DNA of 64,000 nucleotides from Planctomycetota bacterium (GTDB lineage Bacteria; Planctomycetota; JAMOSO01): NCBI GenBank assembly GCA_027063065.1, contig JAMOSO010000055.1, positions 1-64,000 on the forward strand, given 5' to 3'. The notes beneath the pieces were generated by a model. It ran no database searches. It was not told the origin of the DNA and was given only the letters and a program-made list of their open reading frames with translations. The stretch's first letter is position 1, and each line of letters begins with the position of its first letter. Position numbers and translations under genes: made by a program. Below are positions 46,173-54,771 of the stretch, piece after piece.

Positions 46173-46178
46173 TTTATT

Positions 46179-46207
46179 ATTATAAAAAAAAGGGCTAATT
46201 TTTTACA
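46179..46207 (-). promoter_or_regulatory. exonuclease gene promoter, predicted leaderless transcript
   Basis: On the minus strand TATAAT (46184-46179) ends 6 nt before the ATG (46172), with a poor -35 TGTAAA (46207-46202) at 17 nt. There is no ribosome-binding sequence in the 6-nt gap or before it. Confidence 0.4.
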
Positions 46208-46239
46208 GCTTAAAATTGCTAAGCTTATGATATTTATCT

Positions 46240-47076
46240 CTATAATCGTGATGCGTGGGGAGGTTGTCCAGTATATTGCTTAAATACTCTTATAAAATAG
46301 CTTGGATCAACATATCCAGAGGCAAATGATATTTCGGCAATACTTAAAGAGTAATCTTTTAGTAATTCTTGAGCGTAATTGATTCTAATTTTTGTAATAT
46401 ATTTATTAATTGGTATTCCCATTTTTTTGCTAAAGCTTTGCGATAAATATTCAGGGTTACATTCAATTCTTTTGGCAATTTTATGGACATTGATATCAGT
46501 ATCGTAAAATTCTGATTTAATGATATTTAGGCATTGCTCAACTTTAGTATATTTTTGAGGATATATTAAACTATGTTTAAGCATTTTTAAAAAATTAATT
46601 AATAGATTTTGTTGTATATCTTGGGCATTATCTTGTAATCCCCAGTAAATAATATCATTTAAGTATACAATTCCATTTGAAGTTACAATTTTATTGGTAA
46701 AAACAGGGGTTTTTACTTGGGGTTTATTTGGAGTTTGCATTATAAAAGATGAACCAACTTGCAAACCAATAGAAATTAATAAATTAGCAGAGTTATCTTG
46801 TTTATCTATATGTTTTAAGTGGTGTGTTTTTGCCGGTATAATACAAAATTCACCGGCTTTAATTTCGATACAATTATTTGCAAATTGATATTTGGAACTT
46901 CCATATATTTGATAAATTAATTCTGGCGTATAGTGGAATGCCATGGGATGAGCCGATTCTTGATTAGGATTAGAATTTGGTATATGCAAATAATAGTTTT
47001 TTGTTTTAATTGATAATATGGCTTCAGTAACATATTTTAAAGCTAAGTCTTGAGTAAATAATTGATTATTTGGCAT
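46240..47076 (-). CDS. AraC family transcriptional regulator (second)
   Basis: The 278-residue protein has an N-terminal cupin-like sensor (IPNSNPNQESAHPMAFHY, CIEIKAGEFCIIPAKTHHLK) and an AraC C-terminal double helix-turn-helix: HKIAKRIECNPEYLSQSFSK and SIAEISFASGYVDPSYFIRVF, then KQYTGQPPHASRL. Its start overlaps the dehydrogenase gene upstream by 11 bp, so it is expressed together with a 2-hydroxyacid dehydrogenase and an unknown membrane protein. Its targets and inducer are unknown; autoregulation of this trio is plausible. Confidence 0.87.
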   Translation of the reverse strand: MPNNQLFTQDLALKYVTEAILSIKTKNYYLHIPNSNPNQESAHPMAFHYTPELIYQIYGSSKYQFANNCIEIKAGEFCIIPAKTHHLKHIDKQDNSANLLISIGLQVGSSFIMQTPNKPQVKTPVFTNKIVTSNGIVYLNDIIYWGLQDNAQDIQQNLLINFLKMLKHSLIYPQKYTKVEQCLNIIKSEFYDTDINVHKIAKRIECNPEYLSQSFSKKMGIPINKYITKIRINYAQELLKDYSLSIAEISFASGYVDPSYFIRVFKQYTGQPPHASRL

Positions 47077-47980
47077 TTATCGCTAGCTCTTGTATGTAAT
47101 CGTCTAAATAGTATTTATTTACAGCTGATGTATGTGGCATTATAAATACATTTGACATATCCCATAATTTATTTGATTGAGATAAGGGTTCTTGTTCAAA
47201 AACATCTAGCCCAGCCCCAGCTATTTGTTTGTTTTGTAATGCCCAAATTAGATTACTTTCTTGATAACAGTTGCCACGCCCAATGTTATATAAATACGCA
47301 CTAGATTTCATCATTGTAAAATGTTTTTTTGTAATGATATGTTTGGTCTCATCACCGCTTGGTAAAATACAAATTAAGCTATCGGCTTTGTGTAAATGTT
47401 TATCTAGCTGATTTGGATGGATGATGAAGTCGGCGTTATTGTCAAGTTGGTTATTTCTGCAAGAACGTTTAATACCTGTTATCGTTGCCCCCATTGCTTT
47501 AAGTAATTTAGCGCAAGCTCTGCCAATTGCACCGTATCCTAATATAAAATGGTGTGCATTTCCCAATCTATTAGTATTAGATAATAAATCACGAGCAAAT
47601 TGTTTTTTAGATTGAGCTTGTTGTAATAGTGCTAAATTACGACTATGCCATAACATCATTGCTAAAAGCGATTCGGCCATAATTTTTCCCTGAAAATGGC
47701 CGTGGTGGATTTTGATTCTGTCATTTTTAGCAATCCAATCATCACCTGCGGCAGGAGTATAAATATCTTTTAAATTGGTAGCTATTTCATACCAGTGAGG
47801 TTTAAATAACCAAGTTATCAATGTGGTTGTATTGGGTAAGTGCAATAATAAGTCATCCTCATTTTGACAAAAGATAAGATTGTCAAATAATAGATTTAGT
47901 TGTTTAAAATGCCTTTCTTTGGCATTGAAGGCGTCTATTTTACTTTTTATGTATAGGATTGTCTTTTGTTGATTGTTCAT
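47066..47980 (-). CDS. D-isomer-specific 2-hydroxyacid dehydrogenase
   Basis: The 304-residue protein has the NAD-binding motif ILGYGAIGRACAKLLKAMGA (about 146-165), the catalytic region LYNIGRGNCYQE with Arg, LDVFEQEPL with Glu and MPHTSAVN with His, so the active-site set is complete. Members interconvert 2-keto acids and D-2-hydroxy acids. Overlaps with both neighbours (41 bp upstream, 11 bp downstream) show a tight three-gene operon with an AraC regulator. Substrate not assignable. Confidence 0.85.
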   Translation of the reverse strand: MNNQQKTILYIKSKIDAFNAKERHFKQLNLLFDNLIFCQNEDDLLLHLPNTTTLITWLFKPHWYEIATNLKDIYTPAAGDDWIAKNDRIKIHHGHFQGKIMAESLLAMMLWHSRNLALLQQAQSKKQFARDLLSNTNRLGNAHHFILGYGAIGRACAKLLKAMGATITGIKRSCRNNQLDNNADFIIHPNQLDKHLHKADSLICILPSGDETKHIITKKHFTMMKSSAYLYNIGRGNCYQESNLIWALQNKQIAGAGLDVFEQEPLSQSNKLWDMSNVFIMPHTSAVNKYYLDDYIQELAINAK

Positions 47981-48548
47981 AATGCTTTTGATTTTGACCT
48001 AAGAAACGTATTGTAATTTGTTTTAATGTGGGATTAATATTTAACAGAGACATAACTTTATAGCAGGCTATTAATTCTGGAGTTACATCTTTGGGGGGAT
48101 ATATAACATCTAAAGAGGTCCCATTTTTGTCTATTAATGTAACTTTATATCCACTTTTATTATTTGGATATGTTATTTGTGTGATTGTATATATAGTAGC
48201 ATTATGGCTCTCAAATGGCTTGTTGCTGATGTTTGGCGTGTAAGAATTGTTATCTATACCTAAATAAGAGCTTATTTCAGTCAGCGATTTTGCAGAAATG
48301 TTTAATGATTGTTGCATAAGATAGTCTAATTTATTAAGCCTTTGTTGAGGTGGCATCTTTGCAAAGTGTTTTATTTGATTCCATATTTCATTGTTAGGCG
48401 AAAGTCCTATGGATGATTTTATGTTTAATTTTATATTTTTAATATGCGGTGGTATTTCAAAGATTGTTAAATGCATACCGCCAGTATTTATTAGATATAG
48501 AAATACTACAATATGTAAAAAAATAGATATAATAATTGTGCGTTTCAT
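47940..48548 (-). CDS. unknown protein with single N-terminal transmembrane helix
   Basis: I do not recognise this 202-residue protein. Residues about 4-22 form one transmembrane helix (IIISIFLHIVVFLYLI), with the remainder predicted outside the cytoplasm; the layout recalls TonB-type anchored proteins, but no TonB C-terminal motif is visible. It is rich in Asn, Ile and Lys. It has a TACAAT box 7 nt before the ATG and no Shine-Dalgarno. Its 41-bp overlap with the dehydrogenase gene in another frame is unusually long and suggests coupled expression. Confidence 0.65.
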   Translation of the reverse strand: MKRTIIISIFLHIVVFLYLINTGGMHLTIFEIPPHIKNIKLNIKSSIGLSPNNEIWNQIKHFAKMPPQQRLNKLDYLMQQSLNISAKSLTEISSYLGIDNNSYTPNISNKPFESHNATIYTITQITYPNNKSGYKVTLIDKNGTSLDVIYPPKDVTPELIACYKVMSLLNINPTLKQITIRFLGQNQKHYEQSTKDNPIHKK

Positions 48549-48652
48549 TTTTAATATTGTAACATTTGGCAGATTGAGGTCTATTTTTTTCGCATGGATA
48601 ATAATAGAATAAGCATATATACTTATTCTTTACATTAAATTATTGAGATAAT

Positions 48653-49543
48653 ATGAATATACAATTAAATAAGATAACAAAAGACAAGGCGGAAAAATTA
48701 ATACATCAATTATTTATATCAGATTTAAAAATAGATGTAGGTGATGGAGATATTACTAGCAAATCTTTAAACGTTACATATCCAATGACGGGTAAATTTG
48801 TGGCTAAGGACTGCGGAATTATATCTGGAGTTGATGCTTCAGTTTCATTTATCCAAAAATATTATCCTAATATTACTTTCAAAGCTAATAATCAAGATGG
48901 TGATGATATTAAATACGGTGATATTATAGCAACTATATCAGGTACCGCCGCAGATGTTTTAACTTTAGAAAGAACATTATTAAATATGATGCAACATCTA
49001 AGTGGCGTAGCTACTCAAACAAAACAATTGCTAAATCTCTGCCGAGGCACTAAAGTTCAGGTGGTTGATACACGTAAAACTTTGCCAGGTATGCGCGGTA
49101 TTCAAAAATACGCTATGCTTTGTGGTGGGGGCAGTAACCATAGAATAGGCTTATATGATATGGTGTTAATTAAAGATAATCATTTGGCATCAATTAAACA
49201 GACAAACCCAAAAGATTTTATTACAGAAGCTATTATGCGTAGTCGCAGTAACATACCTAAGCATATTAAGATTATGGTGGAGGTAGAATCTATTGAAGGG
49301 ATGTTAGAAGCTGCTAAAGCAAAGGCCGATTATATTATGTTAGATAATATGGATGTGCCTACTATGATAAAAGCTGTTAATAAATTAAAGTTCGAGTTTG
49401 GTAATAGTCGACCAAAATTAGAGGCTTCAGGTAATATAAATTTACAAACTATAGCAGAAGTAGCTAAAACTGGTGTTGATAGGATTTCCGTTGGATCAAT
49501 TACGCATAGCGTAAAAGCATTTGATATTTCTTTGAAATTTTAA
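48653..49543 (+). CDS. nadC: nicotinate-nucleotide pyrophosphorylase (carboxylating)
   Basis: The 296-residue protein is quinolinate phosphoribosyltransferase. It has GDGDITSKSL near the start, the conserved VVDTRKTLPGMRGIQKYAML (about 136-155), GGGSNHRIGLYDMVLIKDNH, VEVESIEGMLEA, MLDNMDVPTM and LEASGNINLQTI, ending with a RISVGSITHSVKAFDISLKF tail. It makes nicotinate mononucleotide from quinolinate and PRPP in NAD synthesis. All substrate-binding Arg/Lys/His residues look intact. nadA/nadB are not in the window. It is followed by a convergent terminator. Confidence 0.95.
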   Translation: MNIQLNKITKDKAEKLIHQLFISDLKIDVGDGDITSKSLNVTYPMTGKFVAKDCGIISGVDASVSFIQKYYPNITFKANNQDGDDIKYGDIIATISGTAADVLTLERTLLNMMQHLSGVATQTKQLLNLCRGTKVQVVDTRKTLPGMRGIQKYAMLCGGGSNHRIGLYDMVLIKDNHLASIKQTNPKDFITEAIMRSRSNIPKHIKIMVEVESIEGMLEAAKAKADYIMLDNMDVPTMIKAVNKLKFEFGNSRPKLEASGNINLQTIAEVAKTGVDRISVGSITHSVKAFDISLKF

Positions 49544-49558
49544 TTTGCATTATTTTAT

Positions 49559-49591
49559 TTAAGAGTAAGGAGCGAAACCCCTTACTCTTAA
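49559..49591. terminator. bidirectional terminator between nadC and gspF
   Basis: A 12-bp perfect stem, TTAAGAGTAAGG (49559-49570) with CCTTACTCTTAA (49580-49591), closes a 9-nt loop, 16 nt past nadC and 7 nt past gspF. Flanking AT tracts are short but the stem is stable and placed for both convergent genes. Confidence 0.8.
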
Positions 49592-49597
49592 ATAATC

Positions 49598-50830
49598 TTA
49601 CATATTGCCCATCATAGATATTAATGGCATAAATAGGGCGATTACAATATAGCCCACTGATACACCCATACCGACAATTAGCATAGGCTCTATTAAGCTC
49701 ATCATTGCGCCTACTAGATTTTCAATATCAGCATCATAACCATCGGCAATTTTATTCATCATTTTAGCAACTTCTCCGGTTTCTTCACCAACATCAACCA
49801 TATTTACAAGTAGTGGGTCAAATACGTTAGTGGCTTTCATTGGAGCAGCCATTGATTCACCTTCTTTAATGCCGCTGTGAATTTCACCAATTGCCCAGCG
49901 CACAACTTCATTAGAGGATGCATTTTTAACAATACTTAACCCTTCTAAAATAGGTACACCAGAGGCAATTAAAGTGCCTGTTGTACGACAAAATCTAGAT
50001 ACTGCACCTTTTTCATAAATTTCACCAGCTACTGGAATTTTCATAAATAACCAGTCGGTTGCAAAACGCCCTTTTTGGCTTAGACGGATTAATTTTAAGC
50101 ATAACCAAAAGCTAAAAGGTATAACAGGTATGAGATACCAATAATTTTCCATCCAAACAGATAAATCTATTAGCACGGTTGTCATAGAAGGTAGTTCCAT
50201 ACCCATATCACCAAAAATCTTTTGGAATTTAGGTACAATCATAATCATAATACCAGTTAGAATTGTACCGGCAATCATCATAACTGATACTGGGTATACC
50301 ATAGCAGATACCAGTTGTTTTTTTAGTTTCGCAGCTTTTTCTCTAAAATCAGATAGCCTATCCATAATGGTATCAAGTACACCACCTGCTTCACCTGCTT
50401 TGACCATATTTACATATAAATTATCAAAGCATTTAGGATGTTTTGCCAAGGCATCAGAAAATGTTGAGCCAGAATTTACATCATCACTAACATCCATTAA
50501 GGCATTTTTTAATAATCCAGGTTTCATTTGCTCTTCTAATAAGGTCAACGATCTTACAATCGGTAGTCCAGCATCTTGCAAAGTTGCCAATTGTCGAGTA
50601 AACATAGTTAATTGTTTTTGATCTACACCACCAATAATCATTCCTTGTTTTTTTTTGACTGGGGCAGCATTATTTTTTTTAGCTCCGCCACTTTTACCGC
50701 CTTTAACTTTGGTTGGAAAAATACCTTTTCCGCGTAATTTTTCGGTTGCTTCTTCAACACTTCCAGCTTCAATAGTGCCTTTGGTTTTTTTTCCAGCTGA
50801 TGTCATTGCTTCAAACGTAAATTTTGCCAT
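49598..50830 (-). CDS. gspF: type II secretion / type IV pilus inner-membrane platform protein
   Basis: The 410-residue protein has an N-terminal soluble adaptor (FTFEAMTSAGKKTKGTIEAG) with a Lys/Gly-rich linker, then the duplicated T2SSF domain: TRQLATLQDAGLPIVRSL and CRTTGTLIASGVPILEGL, each followed by two membrane helices, ending MSLIEPMLIVGMGVSVGYIV. It forms the platform moved by the GspE ATPase. Only 2 nt separate it from gspE, with AAGGAT spanning that gene's stop. It presumably assembles pseudopilins such as that at 11.9 kb; no gspD secretin is in the window. Confidence 0.92.
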   Translation of the reverse strand: MAKFTFEAMTSAGKKTKGTIEAGSVEEATEKLRGKGIFPTKVKGGKSGGAKKNNAAPVKKKQGMIIGGVDQKQLTMFTRQLATLQDAGLPIVRSLTLLEEQMKPGLLKNALMDVSDDVNSGSTFSDALAKHPKCFDNLYVNMVKAGEAGGVLDTIMDRLSDFREKAAKLKKQLVSAMVYPVSVMMIAGTILTGIMIMIVPKFQKIFGDMGMELPSMTTVLIDLSVWMENYWYLIPVIPFSFWLCLKLIRLSQKGRFATDWLFMKIPVAGEIYEKGAVSRFCRTTGTLIASGVPILEGLSIVKNASSNEVVRWAIGEIHSGIKEGESMAAPMKATNVFDPLLVNMVDVGEETGEVAKMMNKIADGYDADIENLVGAMMSLIEPMLIVGMGVSVGYIVIALFMPLISMMGNM

Positions 50831-50832
50831 AT

Positions 50833-52533
50833 TTATCCTTCTTCTTCGCCTAATGTTTCACGTAGCACTTCTTCAATGGTGGTGCGTCCTTCAAGTACGG
50901 CTCTAATTCCAGATGCTCGCAATGCAATCATACCTTCTTCAACAGCAACTGCACGCAGTTCTTCAGTTGAAGATTCTTTTACAATTGCTTCGGCAACTCG
51001 TTCTGAAATTTGAAATAATTCGTGGATGGCTGTACGTCCGCGATATCCAGAGCCATTACATTTGTCGCAACCTTTTCCATAATAAAGTTGTGTACCTTTT
51101 ACATCGGCAGGTGTTAATTGTAGGGACATTAACTCTTCTTCAGTTGGGGTATATGCCGTTCGGCAACCACTACATACAGTTTTTACTAAGCGCTGAGCCA
51201 CAACTAATTTTACAGTTGCTGCTACTAAAAAATTTTCCAATCCCATATCTATCATTCTTGTAATGGCAGAAGGAGCATCGTTAGTGTGTAATGTTGAAAA
51301 TACAAGGTGGCCTGTTAGTGCCGCTTCGATTGCTATCTGAGCAGTTTCTTTATCGCGCATTTCACCCACAAATATTTTGTCAGGATCTTGGCGTAGGATA
51401 GCTCGTAAGCAAGAGGAATATGTCAATCCAACTGCTTCATTAATATTTACTTGAATGAGTCCATCAATTTCATATTCAACAGGATCTTCAGTAGTGATAA
51501 TTTTGGTTTCAATGTCATTAATTTCTGATATTGCAGCATATAATGTTGTAGTTTTACCAGATCCTGTAGGGCCAGTTACAAGTACAATTCCATTTGGTAA
51601 TGTAATATATTTTCGTAATAATTCTAAATCTTGTTCACGAAAACCTAACTTTTCAATATCTAGTGATATTGACTGTCTGTCTAATACACGTATTACAACT
51701 GATTCGCCAAAGAAACAAGGCAAAGTTGCAACACGTAAATCAACAGGGTTTCCTCCAATATTTAATGCTATACGATTGTCCTGTGGGATTCGGCGTTCAG
51801 CAATATTCATATTAGCCATTACCTTGATACGCGAAACTAACGCAGCAGCAAGATGGCGCGGTGGAGGCATCATTTCATACAATACACCATCGACACGATA
51901 GCGTATTTTAAATTCAGTTTCAAATGGCTCAAAATGTAAATCTGATGCTCCATCTTTAATGGCGTTTAGCAATATTAAGTTTAATAATTTTATAACGGGC
52001 GCTGCGTTGGCTTGTTGTTCCACTGCGGCAATATCTTCGGGCCCATCATTGTCATCGCTGAGTTCCATACCATCATCATCAAAATCACTAATTAGATTTT
52101 CGATTGATTCATCTTCGGCATAAAATTTATCTAATGCTTCTTCTACTGCGGTTTCAGTGGCAATACTTGCTTGCACTTCATCACAGTTAATTAAAAATTT
52201 TAAATCATCAAGCACATTGATATTGTTGGGGTCAGCCATCGCTACCATTAGGATGTTATTTTTAAAGTCAAATGGAATGACTTTATACATGGTAGCCACC
52301 GACTGGGGTACCATATCGATAACAGACTCAGAAATATCAAGAGATTCTAATTTAACAAATCCAATGCCTACTTGTTTGCCTAGGGCTATGGTAAGTTCTT
52401 CTTGGGTGAGTAAACCCATTTCCACGGCAACGCTACCAAAAGGACCACCATTTTTTTTTTGTTGAATAGCAACTTCTTCGAGTTGCGCCTCGGTTAGAAA
52501 GCCTTCTTCTTTTAGAATATCACCTAATGTCAT
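50833..52533 (-). CDS. gspE: type II secretion / type IV pilus assembly ATPase
   Basis: The 566-residue ATPase has an N-terminal MshE/T2SSE_N domain (GDILKEEGFLTEAQLEEVA), which in related proteins can bind c-di-GMP, then an acidic linker (DFDDDGMELSDDNDGPED). The ATPase core has Walker A GPTGSGKTTTLYA, Asp box ITTEDPVEYEIDG, Walker B ILRQDPDKIFVGEMRD and the zinc tetracysteine CSGCRTAY ... CDKCNGSGYRGR. It powers pseudopilus or pilus extension in the cytoplasm under the gspF platform. AAAAGGAAC precedes the ATG. A pseudokinase gene lies 46 nt upstream. Confidence 0.94.
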   Translation of the reverse strand: MTLGDILKEEGFLTEAQLEEVAIQQKKNGGPFGSVAVEMGLLTQEELTIALGKQVGIGFVKLESLDISESVIDMVPQSVATMYKVIPFDFKNNILMVAMADPNNINVLDDLKFLINCDEVQASIATETAVEEALDKFYAEDESIENLISDFDDDGMELSDDNDGPEDIAAVEQQANAAPVIKLLNLILLNAIKDGASDLHFEPFETEFKIRYRVDGVLYEMMPPPRHLAAALVSRIKVMANMNIAERRIPQDNRIALNIGGNPVDLRVATLPCFFGESVVIRVLDRQSISLDIEKLGFREQDLELLRKYITLPNGIVLVTGPTGSGKTTTLYAAISEINDIETKIITTEDPVEYEIDGLIQVNINEAVGLTYSSCLRAILRQDPDKIFVGEMRDKETAQIAIEAALTGHLVFSTLHTNDAPSAITRMIDMGLENFLVAATVKLVVAQRLVKTVCSGCRTAYTPTEEELMSLQLTPADVKGTQLYYGKGCDKCNGSGYRGRTAIHELFQISERVAEAIVKESSTEELRAVAVEEGMIALRASGIRAVLEGRTTIEEVLRETLGEEEG

Positions 52534-52579
52534 ATTTGTTCCTTTTCATATCTCCGCACTATAACAGAAGTTAAGTTTT

Positions 52580-53545
52580 CTAGCCAATAAAAATTTGATC
52601 ATACACCCATATCAATAAGGTTAATATAATAAAAATTAAAGCTATGATTTTAAATAAATTTGGTTTTTCTTGTTCTTGATCTCTAGCTATTTGGGCGAGG
52701 GTGCGTTTCATTAATTTACTTTTAGACTGGCTAGATCTGTTGCGGCCATTGTCAAAATTTTGGCGTCCTGCAATTTTTTTAATTTCATTTAAAACTTCAT
52801 CGCAATTTTTTGGACGATCGATTGCTTGTTTGGCCATCATTTTGACAATTAAATTTTGAAATTCCTGGTTGATTTTTAAGCGAATATCTGAAATTGGTAC
52901 AGGGTAAGTCTCAACTATGGCGTCTTTTAGTTCTGCATCTGACAAACCTTGAAATGGTATACACCCAGTTAAGGCATGATATAGTATTGCACCTAGAGAA
53001 TATATATCACTTGAGATAGAGGTGCTTCTACCTAATACTACTTCTGGAGCCATATAATTATATATTTTATTTTCACGTCTTAACTTGCCAAATCCCATTT
53101 CGGCTAATAGGTAAAAGCCATCATTATTAATTAATATTTTTTCGGGATGCAAACAACGATGTGTTATATGCTGCGCATGTGCTTCTTTTAGGGCGTTGCA
53201 TATTTGTTCCGCCAGGCTTAAGACAGTAAGCTCAGATAAGTATTTATTGTGATTTATTTTTTTACTTAAACTTCCATTGCCTGCAAAAGTCATTGCAAAA
53301 TAAGTGTAATGTCGATAGTCGCCAATATCATATACGCCAACGGCATTTGGGTGGTTGACTTTGCCCAGAGTTTGGGCTTCTTTTAAGATTTGTTCTCTGT
53401 TTGCTTCTTGTAGGCGGGTATCAATGACTTTTAAAGCAACTTCTCGACCCATAGAAAGTTGAGTGGCATGATATAATTTGCCAATAGTACAATCGGCAAT
53501 TTTTGATTTTATTTCGTATCCGTTAATAGCGGGTAGAGCCGCCAT
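52580..53545 (-). CDS. predicted membrane-anchored Ser/Thr pseudokinase
   Basis: The 321-residue protein has the shape of a Hanks-type kinase domain (residues 9-265) and a C-terminal membrane helix (about 297-318). It keeps the ATP lysine (Lys39 in VALKVID), an alpha-C Glu56 and the APE motif (YMAPEVV). But the glycine loop is IADCTIGKLYHA with no GxGxxG, the catalytic HRDLKPEN is HRCLHPEK (Asp replaced by Cys131, Asn by Lys), and DFG is EMG. Phosphotransfer is therefore unlikely; binding or scaffolding is more likely. The gene starts 3 nt after panD and lies just upstream of gspE, so it may be cotranscribed with both. A link to pilus or secretion control is inference. Confidence 0.8.
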   Translation of the reverse strand: MAALPAINGYEIKSKIADCTIGKLYHATQLSMGREVALKVIDTRLQEANREQILKEAQTLGKVNHPNAVGVYDIGDYRHYTYFAMTFAGNGSLSKKINHNKYLSELTVLSLAEQICNALKEAHAQHITHRCLHPEKILINNDGFYLLAEMGFGKLRRENKIYNYMAPEVVLGRSTSISSDIYSLGAILYHALTGCIPFQGLSDAELKDAIVETYPVPISDIRLKINQEFQNLIVKMMAKQAIDRPKNCDEVLNEIKKIAGRQNFDNGRNRSSQSKSKLMKRTLAQIARDQEQEKPNLFKIIALIFIILTLLIWVYDQIFIG

Positions 53546-53548
53546 GGA

Positions 53549-53914
53549 TTAATCAAGAATCTCCGTTTTGATTATTTGATTTTTTTCATCTATCAGCACT
53601 AATTTAGGTTTGAGTATACGTGCTTCTTTGTCATCTAATTGGCAGTAACTTATGATTGTTATTTTATCTCCAACCATGCCTCGTCTAGCTGCGGGTCCAT
53701 TTAAACAAATATTACCATCACCTTTTGAGCCTTTGATTGTATAGGTTTCTAAGCGTTCGCCATTGTCAATGTTGACCACTTGTACGCGTTCGCCAGGCAG
53801 AATGTCACTCGCTTCTAGTATTTCTGCGGGTATAGTAATGCTACCTGTGTAATGTAACTCACACTGGGTGATAGTAGCACGGTTGATTTTTGATTTATAC
53901 ATGGTGCGAATCAT
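53549..53914 (-). CDS. panD: aspartate 1-decarboxylase (pyruvoyl enzyme)
   Basis: Starting at the ATG of MIRTMYKSKINRA (53914) the protein has 121 residues, as normal for PanD. The self-cleavage site is Gly24-Ser25 in LHYTGSITI, where Ser becomes the pyruvoyl cofactor; RLETYTIKG and GPAARRGMVGDKITI match the family. It makes beta-alanine for pantothenate. The frame is open 8 codons further but that overlaps panC and lacks family similarity. It begins 2 nt after panC. Confidence 0.95.
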   Translation of the reverse strand: MIRTMYKSKINRATITQCELHYTGSITIPAEILEASDILPGERVQVVNIDNGERLETYTIKGSKGDGNICLNGPAARRGMVGDKITIISYCQLDDKEARILKPKLVLIDEKNQIIKTEILD

Positions 53915-53916
53915 TA

Positions 53917-54771
53917 TTAGTCCACTTCTATTATACAATTATCAATAAGACGAATATCGCCAAAATATATAGCTAAGGCCACCATTATACGACCTTTCTC
54001 GATTATATCCACATCGGCACAATTGGGCAATGAAACTATTGAGATATAATCAATTTCAATTATATCGACAGATTTTAGCATTTCATACATACCTGCTATA
54101 ATACCCATAGCGTTGCGTTCACCAGAAGTTATTTTTTCATTGGCAAAGTCTAATAGTTCTTTTAATAACGTTGCTTCTTTGCGCTCTTCAGGGTTTAGTC
54201 TGGCGTTTCTGGAGCTCATTGCCAATCCATCCGCTTCTCTTTTTGTTTCAATTAGCTCTATTTGGATTGGGAAATTTAAGTCTTCAACCATACGTGAGAT
54301 AATTAATGCTTGTTGAGCATCTTTTAAACCAAAAAAAGCTTTATCAGGTAAGGTAATATTAAAAAGTTTGGCAACGACTGTTGTAACGCCACGAAAATGT
54401 CCTGGGCGACTTGCACCTTCTAGTCTGGTGCTCATTTCATTGACTACTTCTACATAAGAACAATCACCACCTGGGTACATTGTTTTTTCTTCTGGACAAA
54501 AAACAGCATCCACACCAATTTCTTTTAGCATATCGATATCACTATTGATATCGCGTGGGTAGTTTGTTAAATCCGAGCTTTGGTTAAATTGAATAGGGTT
54601 GACAAAGATAGTTACAATAGTTGTATCACAAGCATTTAAACTGGCCTTGACTAGGCTTAAATGGCCTTTATGTAATGCACCCATGGTAGGAACAAGTCCA
54701 ATATTGTTATTGTTCTGTTTTTGTTGGCGTGAAAATTCGCGCGCTTCTTGTATTGTCTTGAGTATTTGCAT
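53917..54771 (-). CDS. panC: pantothenate synthetase
   Basis: With the ATG at 54771 the protein has 284 residues, full length for PanC. It has VPTMGALHKGHLSLVKAS (HIGH-like ATP site, about 28-45), TIFVNPIQFN, YPRDINSDIDML, FRGVTTVVAKLFN, KDAQQALIISRM and AMSSRNARL. It joins pantoate and beta-alanine, using the panD product next door. The earlier in-frame ATG at 54825 is inside folK and unlike the family. panB is not in the window. Confidence 0.95.
   Translation of the reverse strand: MQILKTIQEAREFSRQQKQNNNNIGLVPTMGALHKGHLSLVKASLNACDTTIVTIFVNPIQFNQSSDLTNYPRDINSDIDMLKEIGVDAVFCPEEKTMYPGGDCSYVEVVNEMSTRLEGASRPGHFRGVTTVVAKLFNITLPDKAFFGLKDAQQALIISRMVEDLNFPIQIELIETKREADGLAMSSRNARLNPEERKEATLLKELLDFANEKITSGERNAMGIIAGMYEMLKSVDIIEIDYISIVSLPNCADVDIIEKGRIMVALAIYFGDIRLIDNCIIEVD

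Noticed and set aside
47940-48548. TonB-like energy-transducing protein
   Set aside because: The N-terminal anchor is similar, but no Pro-rich linker or TonB C-terminal motif is visible and no ExbB/ExbD lies nearby.
51455-51901. 148-codon open frame antisense to gspE
   Set aside because: Low-complexity Ser/Ile/Pro composition mirrored from the gspE codons, no ribosome site; shadow of a well-supported gene.
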